64,000 nt of DNA from Actinomadura formosensis NBRC 14204 (lineage in GTDB: Bacteria; Actinomycetota; Actinomycetes; Streptosporangiales; Streptosporangiaceae), in the NCBI RefSeq assembly GCF_001552155.1, contig NZ_BCQQ01000018.1:1-64000 (forward strand), written 5' to 3'. The notes under the pieces are model-generated. The model searched no databases and was not told where the DNA came from. It saw only the letters and a list, made by a program, of their open reading frames with translations. Position numbers and translations under genes: made by a program. Shown here piece after piece: positions 55,200 to 61,808 of the stretch (positions are counted from its first letter, which is position 1; each line of letters begins with the position of its first letter).

Positions 55200-55507
55200 C
55201 ACTCCACCCATTCGAGAGTCCGCTGCGATTCGACGCCATTGCGCCAGACGGAGAATGAGGCTTGACCGGTCTCGCCTTCCTCCGGAAGCCAGTAGTCCGC
55301 GAATACGCAATCGTCGTCTTCGTCAAGCCTCAGCGTGATCCCATACCACGCACCCCGGAACCGGTCCGGGCCGGTCCCGATAATGCGCACGTTCGGGTTG
55401 GCGAGAACCCACGCGGGAACGTGTCGGGCGACGGCTTCCCGGATCAGGTCAGCTACCGGGGAGGGCAGCAATTCATCCGGCGTCTTACCCGCTGAGGAGG
55501 TCTTCAT
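55199..55507 (-). CDS. Small hypothetical protein between capsid and TerS genes
   Basis: 102 residues, with IREAVARHVPAWVLANPNVR and an acidic LDEDDDCVFADYWLPEEGE stretch. Starts inside the end of the terS gene (23-bp overlap) and ends in TGATG with the next gene, so the three are translationally linked. No family recognised. Confidence 0.75.
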   Translation of the reverse strand: MKTSSAGKTPDELLPSPVADLIREAVARHVPAWVLANPNVRIIGTGPDRFRGAWYGITLRLDEDDDCVFADYWLPEEGETGQASFSVWRNGVESQRTLEWVE

Positions 55508-55976
55508 TGCCCGTCCTTTCGGTCGCCTTCTCGATAACACCCGCGCGCTTCCGGGCCTCCGGCGAGAATCCGAGGTGATGTGCGAGCGCGCGGAGTTCCT
55601 TCGTGGCCTGCGCGACGGTAATCACCAATGGGTTACGGACGGACCTGTCTTTGTCGGGCTTCGAGCGGCCCCGGACCATCAGGCCCTCTTCGTGGAGTAG
55701 GCCGGTGGCCTCCTGGCGAATACCGACCCAGGTGCACCACGCCTCCAATATCTCCCGGTCACTCTCGAAGAAGCGTCCGGCCTGCTCGGCGTAGATGTCG
55801 GCTAGCCGATTCCATTCGACCTCAGCAGGGGAGTCCTCCGGGATACCGAGCGAGAGCGAGTCCCAGTCGAGTTCCACCCCGCCTAGGCGCTGCTCGTTGT
55901 TCGTGCGCTGATCGGCAATGGCCTCCCCGTTCGCCGATGCGAGGCGCAATTGCTGTGAAGTGCTCCGGTTGCTCAT
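55485..55976 (-). CDS. Phage terminase small subunit, P27 family
   Basis: 163 residues behind AAAGGAGG. DSPAEVEWNRLADIYAEQAG, then the P27-type core DREILEAWCTWVGIRQEATG, RSVRNPLVITVAQATKELRA and LAHHLGFSPEARKRAG. The small subunit recognises the packaging site and recruits the large subunit for DNA packaging. No large subunit gene is in the element: a helper's TerL would be redirected to satellite DNA, as in PICIs. A long hairpin sits directly upstream. Confidence 0.93.
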   Translation of the reverse strand: MSNRSTSQQLRLASANGEAIADQRTNNEQRLGGVELDWDSLSLGIPEDSPAEVEWNRLADIYAEQAGRFFESDREILEAWCTWVGIRQEATGLLHEEGLMVRGRSKPDKDRSVRNPLVITVAQATKELRALAHHLGFSPEARKRAGVIEKATERTGNEDLLSG

Positions 55977-56112
55977 AAGGGATGAGCCTCCTTTCCTGCT
56001 AACGGACCGTAGCGGGTTTCTGGATGTGCGGCCTTGTGGGAGACGCAATGCTGCTCATCCCAGCGGTCCTTTTGCTGTGTCGGATCAGATGCGAAGGCCC
56101 CTACACCCCATT

Positions 56113-56190
56113 GAGAGCCGCAACGCTCCGATGTGGTCAAACACCGGTGCCGGCGGACACATCTGCCCTGGTCGGAGCGTTGCGACTCTC
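56113..56190. other. Long inverted repeat upstream of terS: candidate packaging (cos/pac) site
   Basis: Arms 56113-56131 and 56172-56190 pair over 18 of 19 bp (13 bp uninterrupted: CGCAACGCTCCGA), enclosing 40 bp. Lies in the 235-bp non-coding gap between terS (ends 5' at 55976) and the next gene. Packaging sites of cos phages and cos-type satellites usually adjoin terS. It could also be a regulatory hairpin. Confidence 0.45.
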
Positions 56191-56211
56191 CGGCGTATTG
56201 GAGTGGCGTTC

Positions 56212-56460
56212 CTAACGCGGTCCGAATGGGCTGGAGGCGGACCGGTCACCGCCGCTCCATAGCCGATCGTCCCAATGCTGAGCCGCTTCCGCTTCGGCTT
56301 CGATCTCCTCCATTCGCTCGGTGCCGAGTGAACCGGGCTTTCCCGTGCGGACTGGTACGCGAACGGTCGGCTTGCGGTCCTCCTCGTTGTCGTCGTACGC
56401 GCTCTGAGTTACTGGCCGGGCCTTTGGCGTCGGCTGGTTCTGTCGTGGGTAGTCGGTCAC
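56212..56460 (-). CDS. Small acidic/proline-rich hypothetical protein
   Basis: 82 residues from a GTG with AGAAGGAGAAGC upstream. Begins TDYPRQNQPTPKARPVTQS and has an acidic helix (MEEIEAEAEAAQHWDDRL) near the end. Probably disordered apart from that helix. First gene to the left of the iteron origin. No family recognised. Confidence 0.7.
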   Translation of the reverse strand: MTDYPRQNQPTPKARPVTQSAYDDNEEDRKPTVRVPVRTGKPGSLGTERMEEIEAEAEAAQHWDDRLWSGGDRSASSPFGPR

Positions 56461-56514
56461 TTTGCTTCTCCTTCTCTCTGCTATCTACCGGGTCCGCGCG
56501 GGGAAAGGCCGGGT

Positions 56515-56768
56515 CTAACCTCCGCCTATCCGGGCTTCTAACCGCCCGGATAGGCGTCCTGACCTGCGGCCTAACCGCCTAACCGGCCTCCCCCGCCCGA
56601 AGCTATATATACGTATCTAGGCCGGTCCTCCCTATTGCACTTCGGCCTACCTACTCCTAACCTCCTATCTATACCTCTCTAAGAAGGTGGTTAGGCGGTT
56701 AGGAATAGGTCTGACCTGCGGAAACTGCTAACCTCCGGCCGGATAGATCCCGGATAGGAATCGGTTAG
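56515..56768. other. Iteron-rich replication origin of the element
   Basis: Nine CTAACC/GGTTAG hexamers in 254 bp: forward at 56515, 56538, 56571, 56579, 56657, 56728; reverse at 56689, 56697, 56763. A 15-bp inverted repeat, CCTAACCGCCTAACC (56570) and GGTTAGGCGGTTAGG (56689), flanks an AT-rich core AGCTATATATACGTATCTAG (56601-56620). CTGACCTGCGG is repeated at 56559 and 56711, and CGCCTATCCGGGC/GCCCGGATAGGCG (56524-56557) is a perfect hairpin. The last iteron overlaps the helicase stop. Iterons flanking an AT-rich core next to the Rep/primase gene match the origin plan of SaPI-type satellites. Confidence 0.82.
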
Positions 56769-58252
56769 GCGAGACGCAGCCACTCCTTCCGAAGCGCCAA
56801 GCCGCGCCGGATTTTGTTGTTCTTCCCGTTCTCCCACTTCTGCCCGCGTTCGTATCCGAGGTTGGTCAGCTCCCCGCTGAACTCACCGTGCGTCATCCCC
56901 CTGGAGTTCCCGTTCTCACACCACTTTGTGTATGCCTGGAATAGCGGCCCTGTGGCGGCCGCCAGCTCATAGAGGTCCGGCCCGACCTCGCACGCCTCAG
57001 CGATAAAGGCTGCGACTTCGGTCATGGTGGCCTCGTACTCCGCGCCAGCGGCTAGAACGCTCTCAGGCCAAGTCTCCCGGCCAAGCCCGTACGCGCAGTA
57101 CCAATCCCACCCTTCGACCATCCAGGCCAGGAAAGCGGCTAGCGCGTCCGGGTCTTCCGCCATGTCGGAGCCCACCCGGGTCTTTCGCGGAACCGAATGC
57201 GAGAAAGGGACGACACAGATCCGGGACGCTAGGGCCTGGTCCGCTCCACGAACGCGCGGCATCGTATTTGTCGCGACCATCGGGAGGAATTGCGGCAGCA
57301 GAGTTTCCTGTGCACCAAACTTCCGCTCGAAGCTGATCGGGTCGGAGCCGGTGAACATCTTGATCTGGTCGGCGTGGAGTTCGCGGACCTCCGACAATTC
57401 GGAGGCGAGAGCGAATCGGGCGGGAAGGATTGCAGCGACATCCTCGCGCGGGCCAGCATCGAACTTCCCTCGCAGAGAGGACAGATTCATCCCGGAGGCG
57501 TAATCACCGAGAGCCGCTCCAATCATGTTCAAGAATGTGGATTTTCCGGAGTTCGGCCCACCGTGGAGAATTACCCACAGGCCATCCGGATTCCCGCCGA
57601 CCATTCCATATCCGGCAAGGCGCTGGAGGAAGTGCTCCATTTCCTTATCGGGCAGGAATGTCTCCCGGTATCGGTCCCACATCTTCGACTGAGCGCCGTA
57701 TCGATATGGCGTCCCGGTTCTCCGAGAGATGAAGTCCGTACGGGCGGACGGACCGAACAGCGCGCCTCCCTTCAGTAGGCCCAGAGTCCCGTTCTCCGTC
57801 CCGAGCAGCGTCGGGTCCGCATCGAACTTCGACCGGGGCACGGTGCGGCCCTTATCGACCGTCCTAGCCGTTTCCAGCATCGCCCGGATCTTCGCCCGGT
57901 TCGTGCAGCTATAGGCGTAGGTCCGGGCCCTCTGGGCCTCCTTCAGGGCGTTCTCATCTCCGGCCTCACGCGCCTTGGAAAGGCGCTTCTCCGCATCTTC
58001 GATGAGTTCCTGGACCGCTTCCTTTGCCCAGCGGTCAACAAGCCCGTCCTCATCCTTCCGCCAGCCCTCGTTGTCGTAGATCCGCCATTCCCCGGTCTTC
58101 CCGTCCGTCACCCAGAACATTTCCTCGTTGTGCCGGTCGCGGAGGAGTTCGGCGCGGCCCCAGTCACTGGGGAGGTATTCGCTTAGCGGCTTCCGCAGGT
58201 TCACCGGATCCGGCTCCGGCCGGTCGTCCATCAGGTCTTCGAGTTCACTCAT
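56765..58252 (-). CDS. Phage/plasmid primase-helicase, P4/D5-type SF3 helicase
   Basis: 495 residues. Mixed N-terminal D5_N-like region with zinc-free helical part (ENALKEAQRARTYAYSCTNR), then the SF3 core: Walker A LHGGPNSGKSTFLN, B-motif FALASELSE, sensor motif LPMVATNTMPRV with a polar Asn, and the Arg segment ASRICVVPFSHSVP. C-terminal winged-helix-like end. Unwinds the origin and starts element replication. Overlaps the Toprim gene by ATGA; its own 3' end carries the last iteron. Confidence 0.93.
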   Translation of the reverse strand: MSELEDLMDDRPEPDPVNLRKPLSEYLPSDWGRAELLRDRHNEEMFWVTDGKTGEWRIYDNEGWRKDEDGLVDRWAKEAVQELIEDAEKRLSKAREAGDENALKEAQRARTYAYSCTNRAKIRAMLETARTVDKGRTVPRSKFDADPTLLGTENGTLGLLKGGALFGPSARTDFISRRTGTPYRYGAQSKMWDRYRETFLPDKEMEHFLQRLAGYGMVGGNPDGLWVILHGGPNSGKSTFLNMIGAALGDYASGMNLSSLRGKFDAGPREDVAAILPARFALASELSEVRELHADQIKMFTGSDPISFERKFGAQETLLPQFLPMVATNTMPRVRGADQALASRICVVPFSHSVPRKTRVGSDMAEDPDALAAFLAWMVEGWDWYCAYGLGRETWPESVLAAGAEYEATMTEVAAFIAEACEVGPDLYELAAATGPLFQAYTKWCENGNSRGMTHGEFSGELTNLGYERGQKWENGKNNKIRRGLALRKEWLRLA

Positions 58253-58968
58253 CGCGCGTCACTCCCCATCCACCGGCGACGACCGGACTTCGCTCGCAGC
58301 TCCATATATGCGTCATAGAGCTTCGCCACTTCGAGCGGCCTTTCCTCAACCAGGTCCTTCGCGCCTAGCCCTTTCTCGATGTGGTCGGAAAGGTCGGCTT
58401 TCGGGAAGTCCAGTGCTGGACGCGCGAATGTGATTTTGTCGGCTGGCTGACCGGCTGCTAGGAGAGCGCGCGCATTCTGCCAGGCGACGTACGCCCCGAC
58501 TAGATCCATATCGCGGACTAGGACGATTCGGGAGCGGCTTCCGGCCAGCAACCGGGCCTGCTCGGGAGTGGCTCCGGTTCCGCCCTGGTAATGGGCGACC
58601 GCGCACACATTCCAATGGCGCTGCGCGTTGGAGGCGTCTTTCTCGCCTTCGGTGTAATAGATCGTCCGGCCGTGGGCCTTCGCCTTCGTAGCAGTCGGCA
58701 GGTTGTAGATAGCCGTCCGCGCGTACGGACCTATCCCGCTTCGCCAGTAGTTCCCGCGCTTGTGCTTGACCTCAAAGGTCTTCGTATCCCGCCCATCTTC
58801 GGGCGGCTTCCCCGTCGCCATATCGAGCAGCCGGAAGCGCAGCTTAACGGCCCGGTCTTCCCCGTTCGGCCCCCGGTACGGATATGCGCATTCGAATACG
58901 GGGAACAGGTTCGACTCCGCCAGCTTCGCCACCCGGGACTTCGGGAGTTGCGGCTTGTTCTTCGGCAT
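58249..58968 (-). CDS. Toprim-domain primase-like protein
   Basis: 239 residues. Toprim motifs: Glu in IYYTEGEKDASNAQ and DxD-like RDMDLVGAYVAW, with VAHYQGGTG between. There is no clear N-terminal zinc finger; the first ~90 residues may act as a nucleic acid-binding module. Together with the following SF3 helicase it forms a split primase-helicase, instead of the fused protein seen in many satellites. A terminator-like hairpin (59027-59065) lies just upstream. Confidence 0.88.
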   Translation of the reverse strand: MPKNKPQLPKSRVAKLAESNLFPVFECAYPYRGPNGEDRAVKLRFRLLDMATGKPPEDGRDTKTFEVKHKRGNYWRSGIGPYARTAIYNLPTATKAKAHGRTIYYTEGEKDASNAQRHWNVCAVAHYQGGTGATPEQARLLAGSRSRIVLVRDMDLVGAYVAWQNARALLAAGQPADKITFARPALDFPKADLSDHIEKGLGAKDLVEERPLEVAKLYDAYMELRAKSGRRRWMGSDAR

Positions 58969-59026
58969 TAGCTAGTATTGCTCCTATCTCCTAATTCCGT
59001 CCGGATTGCTCACCGGACTCCTTTCC

Positions 59027-59065
59027 AGGAGGCCCCGCAGTTGCCCAGACTGCGGGGCCTCTGGT
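59027..59065. terminator. Hairpin between the 59072 gene and the Toprim gene
   Basis: GAGGCCCCGCAG and CTGCGGGGCCTC form a perfect 12-bp stem with a 9-nt loop. It lacks a T run on the minus strand (TGGAAAGG), so it could attenuate rather than stop leftward transcription from the excisionase region into the replication genes. Confidence 0.6.
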
Positions 59066-59071
59066 GTTTGC

Positions 59072-59410
59072 TCAGCAGTCGCAGAGCGGAAATGTCTTGG
59101 GATGCTGGAGGGGTTTGCAGCTCCAGCCGAACATCACTTCATCCGGCTCGACCAGGAGAATCCGCCGCCACGGGATGTAGATATGGCGGTGCTTGACGTC
59201 TGTCTCGTCTTCTCCGCAGAAGCAGTACCGGAGTTGGAAAAGTCCACTGAAAGATGCGTCCCCGGCGACGGAGGTCTTGAGTTCGATCCCGAAGGTGCTC
59301 TGTTCCTGAATATCGCCGAAGAACCACGAGGGAGGGCGGTCCGTTCCCCAGGGCTCCGTAATCACCCTGAGGCCGATTCCCTGGAGGTCGGGCGGAATGA
59401 GCTTGCTCAT
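59072..59410 (-). CDS. Hypothetical protein downstream of the excisionase-like gene
   Basis: 112 residues, MSKLIPPDLQGIGLRVITEP. Rich in Trp, Phe and Cys (RPPSWFFGDIQEQSTFG; RYCFCGEDETDVKHRHIYIP; FGWSCKPLQHPKTFPLCDC), compact and probably beta-rich; the C-terminal Cys cluster might bind metal. No family recognised. ATGA overlap with the gene before it. Confidence 0.75.
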   Translation of the reverse strand: MSKLIPPDLQGIGLRVITEPWGTDRPPSWFFGDIQEQSTFGIELKTSVAGDASFSGLFQLRYCFCGEDETDVKHRHIYIPWRRILLVEPDEVMFGWSCKPLQHPKTFPLCDC

Positions 59411-59610
59411 CGCGCGGCCTCCACACGGCACGAGGCCATGTATTCGCTGAGGTCGTCCCGGTGGAACTTCACCGGGCCGGTGATCCCGGACGGCCGGTAG
59501 TGGGGGATGGTCTTTTCCTGGACTCGCCGCGTGAGCTGGCGCGGCGTCAGGCCGACGAATTCGGCCGCCTCTTCGATGTTGAACCAGACCTGCGGCTTCG
59601 GTGCGCCCAT
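59407..59610 (-). CDS. Excisionase-like MerR/HTH_17 DNA-binding protein
   Basis: 67 residues, a single winged HTH of the excisionase type: WFNIEEAAEFVGLTPRQLTR, RVQEKTIPHYRPSG, FHRDDLSEYMASCRVE. It sits next to attR, the expected place for a directionality factor, and is the first gene of the leftward block. Likely assists Int in excision; a regulatory role is possible too. Confidence 0.88.
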   Translation of the reverse strand: MGAPKPQVWFNIEEAAEFVGLTPRQLTRRVQEKTIPHYRPSGITGPVKFHRDDLSEYMASCRVEAAR

Positions 59611-60031
59611 TGCTCCTACTCCCTTTCTCGGGGAGTCGGAGGGGTGCCCTAGAACGCCAAAAAGCCGGTCAGGGACAACCCTCCGACTCCAAGAGTCGAT
59701 TGGTCGTCACTTGACCGGCTGCTGTCGAGCACCGACTATCTCAATGGCGCTCTTGCGAACCGCTATGCGTCCTCCGGCTTACGCCCGTCATCCTGTGGCG
59801 AACGTCCATTGGAACAAGCGAACGGGGCCACTATAACCGATGGCGGGAGTTGGCGCTGGTTGGCGGCAGCAATGATGATCTTGGTCCACTCCCGCCCGTA
59901 GCCGTCCGCCGGTCGGCCGGAGCCCTCCGGAGAGCGCCGGAGGCCGGGGGTAACCAAGATCTATCGGCTATGGGAGCGCCGAGAGAGCGCGAAGGCCCAG
60001 CCGCCAAGATCGCAACCGGGCCTCTACCTGC
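59611..60031. other. Right-end control region of the element with interleaved inverted repeats and phased repeats
   Basis: 421 bp without a gene. GGAGTCGGAGGG (59632) pairs with CCCTCCGACTCC (59679), and AGCCGGTCA (59663) pairs with TGACCGGCT (59712): the two stems interleave, so they are alternatives or form a pseudoknot in the leader of the excisionase transcript. TGGCG repeats at 59841, 59851, 59861 (10-bp period) and GAGCGCC at 59932, 59974 look like arm-type sites near attR. The promoter of the leftward block must lie here. Confidence 0.5.
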
Positions 60032-60074
60032 GCGCCTCCGGCAGGATTCGAACCTGCGGCACCCGCTTTAGGAG
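60032..60074. repeat. attR of the element, within tRNA-Arg
   Basis: Matches attL (50871-50913) in 41 of 43 positions. The differing bases are in the acceptor strand (A instead of G opposite U4) and at the variable-loop/T-stem edge. The element therefore supplies a 3' tRNA half that keeps the gene intact and replaces a U.G pair by U-A. Confidence 0.92.
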
Positions 60075-60105
60075 AGCGGTGCTCTATCCCCTGAGCTACG
60101 GAGGC
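60033..60105 (-). tRNA. tRNA-Arg, anticodon CCT
   Basis: Cloverleaf on the minus strand: acceptor GCCTCCG with CGGAGGC, D-arm GCTCAGGGGATAGAGC, anticodon stem CCGCT/AGCGG around loop CTCCTAA (CCT at 34-36), T-arm GCAGGTTCGAATCCTGC. No encoded CCA. The 3' half from the anticodon loop on is element-derived. Reads codon AGG. Confidence 0.96.
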
Positions 60106-60239
60106 ATGTCGTCGCTTGCGGCAAGAGCGTAGCGGACGGCACGTACAGGGTAGGGGAAAGGGGGCGGTGGGCGCTTCTTCTTATGGGGCTGGTGGAAGTT
60201 CTAGGCCGGGTGGGGCCGGGGTGGGTACGCTTCAGTGCC

Positions 60240-60680
60240 GTGACCGGACGGCATCGCGGGCAATCAAAGACAAAGGCCGTCGAGGACGGGGTGGACGAAG
60301 GTGCGTCCCGGGGTAGACGGGTCGTGGTGATCGTCGGTGCCCTCGCGGTTCCCGTCGTGCTGGCGGGCGCGGTCGTGTTCGGGATGCGGGACGGGCCCGT
60401 CCGGGAGCGGCCGGGGTCGGCGCCGGCGCAGAACGCCGCGCCGGCCACGCCGGAGGGCGAGCCGACGTACGGCAGGTACGTGCCGCCCGAGATGGCGCCG
60501 CAGGTGGGGACGAAGGCGCCGCCGCAGCCGTCCGTGCCGGTGGTGAGGCCGCGCAGGACGACGACTCCCACGGCGTCGCCGTCCCCGACGCGGCGGACAC
60601 GGCGGCCGTGCCCGGCGGGCTGGGACGACGTCGGGTGGATGCACCGGTGGTGCGAGCGGCAAGGTGACCATGACGACTGA
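60240..60680 (+). CDS. Single-pass membrane protein with Pro/Thr-rich outer part
   Basis: 146 residues from a GTG at 60240 (a start at 60183 is open). Short basic N-terminus, one helix (RVVVIVGALAVPVVLAGAVV), then ~95 residues rich in Pro, Thr and Ala, ending with a small Trp/Cys segment (RPCPAGWDDVGWMHRWCERQ). Not recognised; resembles the many anchored, low-complexity actinobacterial cell-surface proteins. Confidence 0.7.
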   Translation: MTGRHRGQSKTKAVEDGVDEGASRGRRVVVIVGALAVPVVLAGAVVFGMRDGPVRERPGSAPAQNAAPATPEGEPTYGRYVPPEMAPQVGTKAPPQPSVPVVRPRRTTTPTASPSPTRRTRRPCPAGWDDVGWMHRWCERQGDHDD

Positions 60681-60761
60681 AGCGGTTACGCGCAGGTCAT
60701 CGTGGACCTGTAGTAGCGTTCTGCCGCTGTTCCGCATTCGGGCATCTGGAGGAAAACCACC

Positions 60762-61802
60762 GTGCCGAACCCCCGGTCGGCGGCGCTGATCGCGGTCTTC
60801 CTGGTGACGGCGATGCTGTCATCGCACGGCGCCGCGGTCGCGGCGACGAGCCCGGCCGACTCGCTGGAGTCGCTGCGCCGCGAGGCGTCGAAGGCTCGGG
60901 ACGAGCTGGAGAAGGCCACCGAGCAGATGAAGGGCCGGCAGAAGGACCTCGCCGCCTCGCAGGTGAAGCTGCGCGGCACGCTGAAGGACCTCGCCGTGGC
61001 GGAGGCCGAGCTGAACCGGATCCGGGGGCCGCTGGCGAAGCTCGCGAACACCGCCTACCAGCAGAGCGGCGCGGCCGGGTCCATGGCGATCTTCGGGGGC
61101 GGCGACCCGGGCCACGCGCTGCGTTCGACGGCGGACGTGACGCTGCTCGCCCAGTCGCAGCAGGCACTGGTGGACCGCGCCGGCGAGCTGCAGGACCGGC
61201 GGCGGCGGCTCGCGTCCACCGCGCAGGAGCTGCAGTCGCGCAACGCGGTGGAGCAGACCCGCCTCCAGCAGGAGGTGGACGGGCTGAAGACCAAGTCGGC
61301 GCAGCTGACGAAGCAGCTCAACACGATGCTCGACAAGCTCGCGGTGACCCGCCAGAAGCGGCTGGAACTCGGCTGCGACAAGAGCCTCGCCGCGGACGCG
61401 AAGAAGTTCCCCAACGGGCTGATCCCGGCGAAGTACCTGTGCCCGCTGCCGCAGAAGGGCGGGCACAGGCTGCGGGCGGACGCGGCGCTCGCGTTCTACA
61501 AGCTGAACGCCGCCTACAAGCGCCAGTTCGGCCGGGACATGTGCGTGACGGACGCGTACCGGAGCCTGTCCGAGCAGCATGCCGTGTACGCCCGGCGGCC
61601 GGGGTTCGCGGCCGTTCCCGGGACGAGCAACCACGGCAAGGGCCAGGCACTCGACCTGTGCGGCGGTATCCAGAGTTCGGGGTCGGTCCAGTTCAACTGG
61701 ATGGAGGCCCACGCCGGGACGTACGGATGGATTCATCCGGCGTGGGCCTACAGCAACCCGTTCGAGCCCTGGCACTGGGAGTACGGGACCGAGAACGGGT
61801 GA
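60762..61802 (+). CDS. Secreted coiled-coil D-Ala-D-Ala carboxypeptidase (peptidase M15/VanY)
   Basis: 346 residues behind GGAGGAAAACCACC. Signal peptide (AALIAVFLVTAMLSSHGAAV-AA), then ~150 residues of coiled coil like NlpC/RipA-type hydrolase partners, and a C-terminal M15B domain with the zinc motif SNHGKGQALDLC and PWHWEY at the end. It trims peptidoglycan stem peptides outside the membrane; the coiled coil probably tethers or autoinhibits it. Confidence 0.92.
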   Translation: MPNPRSAALIAVFLVTAMLSSHGAAVAATSPADSLESLRREASKARDELEKATEQMKGRQKDLAASQVKLRGTLKDLAVAEAELNRIRGPLAKLANTAYQQSGAAGSMAIFGGGDPGHALRSTADVTLLAQSQQALVDRAGELQDRRRRLASTAQELQSRNAVEQTRLQQEVDGLKTKSAQLTKQLNTMLDKLAVTRQKRLELGCDKSLAADAKKFPNGLIPAKYLCPLPQKGGHRLRADAALAFYKLNAAYKRQFGRDMCVTDAYRSLSEQHAVYARRPGFAAVPGTSNHGKGQALDLCGGIQSSGSVQFNWMEAHAGTYGWIHPAWAYSNPFEPWHWEYGTENG

Positions 61803-61808
61803 GGGGGC

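Larger units (their letters stand above)
50871..60074. mobile_element. Integrated capsid-encoding phage-satellite-like element in tRNA-Arg(CCT)
   Basis: Bounded by 43-bp direct repeats (41 of 43 identical) inside tRNA-Arg; unit length 9161 bp. Contents left to right: integrase (+), GntR repressor (-), small gene (+), then a leftward block of excisionase-like, unknown, Toprim, SF3 helicase, iteron origin, small gene, candidate packaging hairpin, P27 small terminase, two small genes and HK97 major capsid protein. GC content is visibly lower than the host's. No TerL, portal, protease, tail, lysis, or conjugation gene. Junctions between reading frames are tight and none is broken, so it seems functional. 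Best read as a PICI-like satellite that uses a helper phage; a highly reduced prophage is the alternative. Confidence 0.85.

Noticed and set aside
56515..56768. Repeat array as a CRISPR
   Set aside because: Repeats are hexamers with irregular spacing and both orientations; no spacer-like units or cas genes.
50871..60074. Interpretation as an actinomycete integrative conjugative element (AICE)
   Set aside because: int, xis and a GntR repressor fit, but there is no TraB/FtsK-like translocase, Spd protein or RepSA/RepAM; capsid and TerS genes point to phage-type transfer.
50871..60074. Interpretation as a decayed prophage remnant
   Set aside because: All frames are intact and coupled, with complete att sites, operator and origin; random decay would leave fragments rather than this coherent set. 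It remains the main alternative.
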